Shown here: positions 59,301 through 64,000 of the stretch, piece by piece
Layout of the letters: each line of letters starts with the position of its first letter
Numbering within the stretch: the stretch's first letter is position 1
Origin: an uncultured Lachnospiraceae bacterium
Lineage (GTDB): Bacteria > Bacillota > Clostridia > Lachnospirales > Lachnospiraceae
Length of the DNA: 64,000 nucleotides
NCBI GenBank assembly: GCA_947177445.1
Contig: CAMWUL010000001.1
Span: 62,001 to 126,000 of the forward strand
Reading direction: 5' to 3'
Position numbers and translations under genes: made by a program
The notes under the pieces: generated by a model
What the model was told of the DNA's origin: nothing
The model's input: the letters and a program-made list of their open reading frames with translations, nothing else
Databases searched by the model: none

Positions 59301-59575
59301 CTTCCGAAATAAGGCTTGTTCTGCGCCTTTTCATTTCGTTCCAATGCTCTTTTCATATGGTCGTGCAAGGTGATGGTGTTGGTCAGAATCGTGTACACCT
59401 CGGCGTCATTATCGTGATAATGCTCCAGCATTTCATCGATATCAGCCTTCATTTCCCGAACCTGTCGGCCAAAGCTTTCCATGTTGGCATGGATTACAGC
59501 AAGTGTCTCTTTCAGGTGCTTCTCCTCGTCCTGGCGGGAGGTTCCCTGAACGTGCTTTTCCTTCTCCGGTTTCAT
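56342..59575 (-). CDS. HelD-type UvrD/SF1 helicase with a C-terminal GH31 N-terminal-domain-like extension
   Basis: VIDWRAPVANAYYE, NVIVQGVAGSGKTTVAMHRISYILYNYPDRFRPEDFYIVGSNRILLNYI (HelD); C-terminal SRYGVLRLSPIGSGIIRVTFAKGGK...YWLFLEYVKKEQVFALGPKDQQMLPLRQTARYISHEDGLPFLFSDQGFGILTASENPVISCDLPS...LDFYFIAGKTPDTLMNACRFLMG. Confidence 0.88.
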   Translation of the reverse strand: MKPEKEKHVQGTSRQDEEKHLKETLAVIHANMESFGRQVREMKADIDEMLEHYHDNDAEVYTILTNTITLHDHMKRALERNEKAQNKPYFGRICFHDEALDKDESLYIGRGGISRDTTHQTVIDWRAPVANAYYENGLGQCSYPAPDGKPLNIDLQLKRTYEIEQGKLLDYFDSEVISNDDLLTKYLARSKQAVLGEIVATIQKEQNEIIRRSPYHNVIVQGVAGSGKTTVAMHRISYILYNYPDRFRPEDFYIVGSNRILLNYITGVLPDLDVYGVRQMTMEQLFVRLLYEDWDPKKYRIRKADQEAAGRIKGSGTWFQALKRFCDDLEQRTIFMESIYLNPRQFVEGIQNGQTGVFDQTNGQETDPEKLILLADGQAVRRYVMQNPKISIQSKINMLNERLHIKVKDEFSGKGIKYTDAEKKAILKAYRNRYGSNIWKQSTYVLYDTFLRRQADEGYPVDPPGDEFDVYDLAALAYIYKRTKETEVISEAHHMVIDEAQDFGMMVYDCLHFCVTGCTYTIMGDVSQNIRFGVGLNDWEALKALFLADEMDSFGILKKSYRNTVEISDFATNILHHGDFVTYPVEPIIRHGSPVKLVSSQSEALWARAAEICRDWQERSLPTIAVVCRSRDSALQAAEALEKHITLKNSPETLEEDLEKTEFGSGIMVLPVEYTKGLEFDAVLILDPSREEYPVDDGHARLLYVAATRALHELCVLHTGNLTGLIADPVPENKKPALKLPLPSAESAPASPRLSIASAKNRPGVRSAAAQPGTREKVRPTITAAGPRQDAKTAIAAAPDPRRSAAPEAISSGSPQIPRRLSGQASAPVKRQNASQDIPRFGDLPPTEKLRPLGHAKADLSVRWVIKQADGLYLQSRYGVLRLSPIGSGIIRVTFAKGGKILDITHPRIRTRRLERFWTYQDTGGMVTLSTEELILQAEKNTGAIRYLTRDKKPLLAERKRECRQAEAFPKGGSQYWLFLEYVKKEQVFALGPKDQQMLPLRQTARYISHEDGLPFLFSDQGFGILTASENPVISCDLPSYGTYLHTEGEEQLDFYFIAGKTPDTLMNACRFLMGEL

Positions 59576-59682
59576 TTGATGCTCCTTTCCTGGGTTTACT
59601 GATACCTCATAATAGTAACGTAAATTTTAAAAAAATACTAGACTTTTCTTTTGGTTTCTGATATGATGAATAATGAAGTGTG

Positions 59683-59721
59683 CAGAAAAAAAGTGTGACC
59701 TGTCGGGTCACACTTTTTTCT
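59683..59721 (-). terminator. Rho-independent terminator (bidirectional shape) downstream of the his operon
   Basis: cagaaaaaaagtgtgacc tgtc gggtcacacttttttctg. Confidence 0.88.
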
Positions 59722-59751
59722 GATAAAGTCACGAGTCTGCGAAGCAAATTG

Positions 59752-61038
59752 CTATCGATCTGCCAGTTCTCTGGTAACTTCCTCCCAGCTGATGTCCTTT
59801 TCCGCCATAAGAACCATCATATGATATAGAAAGTCGCTGATCTCATATTTTACTTCATTTGCACCGGGATTTTTGGCGGCAATCACAATTTCCGTGGCCT
59901 CCTCTCCCAGCTTTTTCAGTATCTTGTCAAGTCCCTTGTCAAAGAGATAATTGGTATAGGATCCCTCCTTAGGGTGCTGCTTCCGGTCTCTGATCACATC
60001 CAGCACCTGGGAAAACACCTGCAGAGGATTATCGGTTTCCTCATAATCCTTTTTCGTGATTTCGTGGAAGAAACAGCTCCTTTCACCTGTGTGGCAGGCC
60101 GCGCCGATCTGGGATACCTTCGCCAGGATCGTATCCATATCGCAGTCGGCCGTAAGACCTTTCACATATTGGAAATGGCCGCTGGTGGCGCCCTTTTGCC
60201 AAAGCTCGTTCCGGCTTCGGCTGTAGTAGGTCATTCTGCCGGTGAGAAGCGTCTGCTCATAGGCCTCTTCATTCATATAGGCCACCATCAAAACCTCCCG
60301 GGTCCGATAGTCCTGTACCACCACAGGCACCAGCCCGTCGTTGTTTTTCTTAAAATCCTGCCACCCATATGCGGCCTCAAGGGTTTCCACCATAATCCCG
60401 TTTTCCCTGCACAGATTCTTCAGTGCCAGAATATCCCGGCAGTTGTCGTTGATGGTATTTCCCGTGACTCCGCACACATGCTCGTGGGCAAATATTTCCA
60501 TAAGCTTGTTCAGGGCAATCTGATTGATCTGAACATAAAAGGGCAGACCGGTTGCGCTTTCCGTTTCCCTGATCTGATGAGGATTCATCAGAAGCAGGCA
60601 GGAAACGTATTGATCCAGAAGCTCCCGGTTTTCGTCCAGCACCCCGGGATCGTTGTAGGAGGCCAGAATCCGGTTCCTGCCAAACTTCAGGGATACGGTT
60701 TCGGTCAGGGCAATATTGCTCTCCTTCTCATAGTCCAGTACGGCCCGCCTGCAGCCTGCGTACAGCAGTTTTTTTACGTCCTCCATACGTTGTATGTTTC
60801 CGGCGCCCGTCACATCCATCTGTGCCATGGCGCAGATTTCCTTCAAAAGATCCAGCGCAGCTTCATGCTCTTCGTCCCCCTGGGACATATCAAATACGAT
60901 CAGTTCATCCACATTGTTTTCATTGTAGAGCTGCACCAGGCGCAGCGGGTCCGTTTCCACCACGCTGGTATCCGAAAGGCCCTTTACCGCATGGCCCCGG
61001 TATAAATAAATGCAGGATACGAATTTTTTTACTATCAT
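59752..61038 (-). CDS. hisI: HisIE (PR-AMP cyclohydrolase / PR-ATP pyrophosphatase) with N-terminal HisA/HisF-like domain
   Basis: [58 protein letters not shown]-term [16 protein letters not shown]...[14 protein letters not shown]-term [49 protein letters not shown]. Confidence 0.93.
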   Translation of the reverse strand: MIVKKFVSCIYLYRGHAVKGLSDTSVVETDPLRLVQLYNENNVDELIVFDMSQGDEEHEAALDLLKEICAMAQMDVTGAGNIQRMEDVKKLLYAGCRRAVLDYEKESNIALTETVSLKFGRNRILASYNDPGVLDENRELLDQYVSCLLLMNPHQIRETESATGLPFYVQINQIALNKLMEIFAHEHVCGVTGNTINDNCRDILALKNLCRENGIMVETLEAAYGWQDFKKNNDGLVPVVVQDYRTREVLMVAYMNEEAYEQTLLTGRMTYYSRSRNELWQKGATSGHFQYVKGLTADCDMDTILAKVSQIGAACHTGERSCFFHEITKKDYEETDNPLQVFSQVLDVIRDRKQHPKEGSYTNYLFDKGLDKILKKLGEEATEIVIAAKNPGANEVKYEISDFLYHMMVLMAEKDISWEEVTRELADR

Positions 61039-61064
61039 ATGTAAACTCCCTTGCGTTTTTGCCT

Positions 61065-61658
61065 TTAAAGACTTCCTTTGGTGCTCAATACATCCTTGAT
61101 CCGGGGGTCGAAGCCGGAAGCCGTATCCAAAGCTTTGGCAAAGGCCTTGAACATGGCTTCTATCATATGGTGGGTATTGATGCCGTCCAGCAGACGGAGG
61201 TGCAGGTTCATCGCCGCGTTGCAGGATACCCCGTAGAAAAACTCCCGTACCAGCTCTGTATCCAGATCTCCCACCCTTCCGGACGGGAAGGAACAGTCAA
61301 AATTCAGCCAGGGTCTTCCGCCCAGATCCACAGCGCACAGTACCAGCGCATCGTCCATGGGAAGAATCGCAGAGCCATATCTGCGTATTCCCCTCTTATC
61401 TCCCAGGGCCTGAGACAACGCCTGGCCAATTACGATGCCTGTATCCTCCACCGTGTGGTGTCCGTCCACATGCAGATCCCCCTCCGCGCGGCAGCATAAA
61501 TCAAAAAGACCATGTCTGGCAAAGCCCTCAAGCATGTGATCAAAAAATCCGATGCCGGTGGAAATATCCGCCGCCCCGGAACCGTCCAGATTCAGGGTGA
61601 CGGCTATATGAGTTTCCCGGGTGCTTCGTTCCACCGATGCAATTCTCTTTTCTTCCAT
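61065..61658 (-). CDS. hisB: Imidazoleglycerol-phosphate dehydratase
   Basis: [41 protein letters not shown]...[17 protein letters not shown]. Confidence 0.97.
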   Translation of the reverse strand: MEEKRIASVERSTRETHIAVTLNLDGSGAADISTGIGFFDHMLEGFARHGLFDLCCRAEGDLHVDGHHTVEDTGIVIGQALSQALGDKRGIRRYGSAILPMDDALVLCAVDLGGRPWLNFDCSFPSGRVGDLDTELVREFFYGVSCNAAMNLHLRLLDGINTHHMIEAMFKAFAKALDTASGFDPRIKDVLSTKGSL

Positions 61659-61666
61659 GAATTAAT

Positions 61667-62965
61667 TTACCTCTCTCCCTCAAAGCGAATCCGAATGCTG
61701 TCCGCGTGGGCAGTCAGCCCTTCGCTTTCGGCAAAAAGCTCGATATCCCGGTGCACCTTTTCCAGCGCCTCTCTGGAGTAGGAAATAATGCTTGTTTTCT
61801 TTATAAAATCATCTACGCTCAGCGGTGAAAAAAACCTGGCCGTGCCGTTGGTGGGCAGAATGTGATTGGGGCCCGCAAAGTAATCGCCCAGCGGCTCCGA
61901 AGCGTAAGGTCCCATAAATATGGCGCCGGCGTTTCTGATCCGGGTCATGACCTCAAAGGGATTGGCCGTAAGAATCTCCAGGTGCTCGGAAGCGATCTCG
62001 TTTACCGTATCCACGGCATCCTCCATGCTTTCCGCCAGCAGAATGTATCCGTAGCGCTTCAGGGATTCTTCAATGATGGCCTTTCTGGGCTGCTGTGCGG
62101 TAAACTGGTCCACCCGGCAAGAAACCTCCTCGGCGAGTTTTTCGGAGGTGGTAATCAGGATGGCGCTGGCCAGCTCGTCGTGCTCCGCCTGAGACAACAG
62201 ATCTGCCGCCACATACCCGGGATCCGCCGTATGGTCGGCCAGCACCAGGATTTCGCTGGGACCGGCAATGGAATCGATGCTCACATACCCATAGACGGCT
62301 TTTTTGGCCAATGCCACAAAAATATTTCCCGGACCTGTGATCTTATCCACCCTGGGAATCGACTCCGTGCCAAAGGCCAGGGCCGCAACGGCCTGGGCTC
62401 CGCCTGCCCGATAGATCCTGTCTGCTCCCGCCAGGTCTGCCGCCACAAGGGTTCCGGGATTGATTTTTCCGTCGGCTCCGGGAGGCGTGACCATGATCAG
62501 CTCCCTTACGCCTGCCACTTTTGCGGGAATGGCGTTCATCAGCACACTGGAAGGGTATGCGGCTTTTCCGCCCGGCACATAGATGCCTGCCCGTGCGATG
62601 GGGGTGATCTTTATTCCCAGAATGGAGCCGTCCTCCTTGGTATCGAACCAGCTGTTCCGAAGCTGTTTTTGATGAAAATGTTTGATATTCTCCGCCGATT
62701 CCCGGATCACCCGGACAAGCTCCGGATCCATACTGTCATAGGCTTCCCGAATCTCCTGGTCTGTAACCCGGATATTTTGAGCATTCAGCTCAAACCGGTC
62801 AAATTTTTTCGTGTATTCAAACAGCGCACTATCCCCGTTTGCTTTAATGTTTTCTATAATTTCCCGGACTGTGGCTTCATATTGGGAATAATGGCCGGGA
62901 CTTCTCTGCAGAAGGTCATTCATTATGAGGCGCCTGGTCTCCCCGGTAAGCTTTACGATTCTCAT
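61667..62965 (-). CDS. hisD: Histidinol dehydrogenase
   Basis: AGIYVPGGKAAYPSSVLMNAIPAKVAGV...SIAGPSEILVLAD...LSQAEHDELASAILIT...GPNHILPTNGTARF. Confidence 0.97.
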   Translation of the reverse strand: MRIVKLTGETRRLIMNDLLQRSPGHYSQYEATVREIIENIKANGDSALFEYTKKFDRFELNAQNIRVTDQEIREAYDSMDPELVRVIRESAENIKHFHQKQLRNSWFDTKEDGSILGIKITPIARAGIYVPGGKAAYPSSVLMNAIPAKVAGVRELIMVTPPGADGKINPGTLVAADLAGADRIYRAGGAQAVAALAFGTESIPRVDKITGPGNIFVALAKKAVYGYVSIDSIAGPSEILVLADHTADPGYVAADLLSQAEHDELASAILITTSEKLAEEVSCRVDQFTAQQPRKAIIEESLKRYGYILLAESMEDAVDTVNEIASEHLEILTANPFEVMTRIRNAGAIFMGPYASEPLGDYFAGPNHILPTNGTARFFSPLSVDDFIKKTSIISYSREALEKVHRDIELFAESEGLTAHADSIRIRFEGER

Positions 62966-63624
62966 TGCTGTTCTCCTCCTTCCAGTCGGCTGCGGATCTG
63001 TTCCGCCAGCTTTTTAATACGTGCGACCTCCATCTGCATGCTTACGGGATTGACGATCATTCTGGCAGACAGAGGACATATTTCCTCCAATACCTGCAGC
63101 CCGTTTTCCTGCAGAGTGGACCCGGTCTCCACGATATCCACAATCACGTCCGACAGCTCCACCAAAGGCCCCAGCTCCACGGAGCCGTTCAGTTTTATGA
63201 TGTCCACTGTCTGGCATTTTTTGTCATGAAAGTAATCTCTTGCAATATTGGGGTATTTGCTTGCCACCCGGATCCTCTCGCGATGGCGTAAAAGCTCTTT
63301 TGCAGATTCCGGGCCGCAGACACACATTCTGCACTTTCCGAAGCCCAGATCCAGCACCTCGTGGACATTCCGATTTTCCTCCAGAATGGTATCCCTTCCC
63401 ACAACCCCGATATCTGCCGCCCCATACTCCACATAGGTGGGAACGTCGGGTCCCTTGGCCAGGAAAAAACGCATTTTCAGGGACTCGTTTACGAAAATCA
63501 GACGCCGGGACTTCTTATCCTTCATCTCCTCGCATCCAATCCCTATCTGCTCAAAAAGCTCCAGGGTTTTGTCGGCCAGACGTCCTTTTGCCAGCGCAAG
63601 GGTCAGATAACGCTCTTCACTCAT
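62962..63624 (-). CDS. hisG: ATP phosphoribosyltransferase
   Basis: LTLALAKGRLADKTLELFEQIGI...GAADIGVVGRDTILE...IVDIVETGSTLQENGL. Confidence 0.97.
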   Translation of the reverse strand: MSEERYLTLALAKGRLADKTLELFEQIGIGCEEMKDKKSRRLIFVNESLKMRFFLAKGPDVPTYVEYGAADIGVVGRDTILEENRNVHEVLDLGFGKCRMCVCGPESAKELLRHRERIRVASKYPNIARDYFHDKKCQTVDIIKLNGSVELGPLVELSDVIVDIVETGSTLQENGLQVLEEICPLSARMIVNPVSMQMEVARIKKLAEQIRSRLEGGEQQ

Positions 63625-64000
63625 AAATCGGCCCCTCCTTTTCCTCTGCTGTCAAAATCACCGGGATGCCCTGGGAACGCAGGCTCCTGGCCCGGGCCAG
63701 AACATCGGCGTAAGTGTCCGGCGTAAAGGTCAGCTTTTGGGCCCTGGGCGGAATGGAAATCTCCACTCTTTGTCTGGACAGGGCCTCCAGAATATTGTCG
63801 ATCACCAGGGCAAAGCCCACCGCCGGGGCCTCCTTGCCGAACCGGCACAGCAGCCGGTCATACCTGCCGCCCTTTACCACGGCGTCTCCCACACCATAGG
63901 TGTAGGCCCGAAACACCATGCCGGTATAGTACCTGTATTTACTCAGCATCCCCAGATCAAAGGAGATGTAATCCGCCACACCGTATAATTCAAGCACCTG
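63617..64000 (-). CDS. hisZ: ATP phosphoribosyltransferase regulatory subunit, partial (window edge)
   Basis: MLELYGVADYISFDLGMLSKYRYYTGMVFRAYTYGVGDAVVKGGRYDRLLCRFG; overlaps hisG start. Confidence 0.9.
   Translation of the reverse strand, partial: QVLELYGVADYISFDLGMLSKYRYYTGMVFRAYTYGVGDAVVKGGRYDRLLCRFGKEAPAVGFALVIDNILEALSRQRVEISIPPRAQKLTFTPDTYADVLARARSLRSQGIPVILTAEEKEGPIYE

Noticed and set aside
61862-63229. 455-aa plus-strand ORF, and 343-aa ORF at 59974-61005
   Set aside because: Antisense to hisD/hisG and hisIE, which are unmistakable.

Overview
The 64 kb window looks like a chromosomal segment of an anaerobic Firmicute, probably Lachnospiraceae-like (inferred from gene content). Left part (1-6.9 kb): ordinary genes, namely a TtcA-like ATPase (partial), rubrerythrin, an AI-2E family permease, D-Tyr-tRNA deacylase, flotillin, a tyrosine recombinase and a GNAT protein. 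Region 6.9-15.5 kb is an accessory graveyard: IS66-like and other transposase debris, a coiled-coil membrane-anchored protein, a frameshifted AlkZ-like gene, an RtcB-like gene with an in-frame amber codon and missing N-terminal catalytic motifs, and an ISAs1-like transposon. That transposon has recognisable TIRs and a 9-bp TSD and is itself interrupted by an IS200-type element. Region 15.7-26.2 kb: a LysM/LRR secreted protein, PepF, two AAA-ATPase_like/PD-(D/E)XK genes in tandem sharing an apparently identical ~1.56 kb core, and a BlaI/BlaR1 pair with two palindromic operators. Region 27-38 kb: a carbohydrate locus (two GH2 genes, GPH symporter, MATE, AraC, CocE/NonD hydrolase) with several reading-frame breaks. 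Region 38-47 kb: DUF2185-DUF4241 and DUF4299 proteins, an XRE protein with a large C-terminal domain, a 1.1k-aa J-domain protein and an HscC-like Hsp70. The right end is mostly housekeeping (RNase G, radical SAM pair, MoxR/DUF58, his operon). It includes a HelD-type helicase with a C-terminal GH31-N-terminal-like domain and a HisIE with an N-terminal HisA/F-like domain. No CRISPR array, rRNA or tRNA was recognised. All calls come from reading the sequence and ORF translations; no database search was run.
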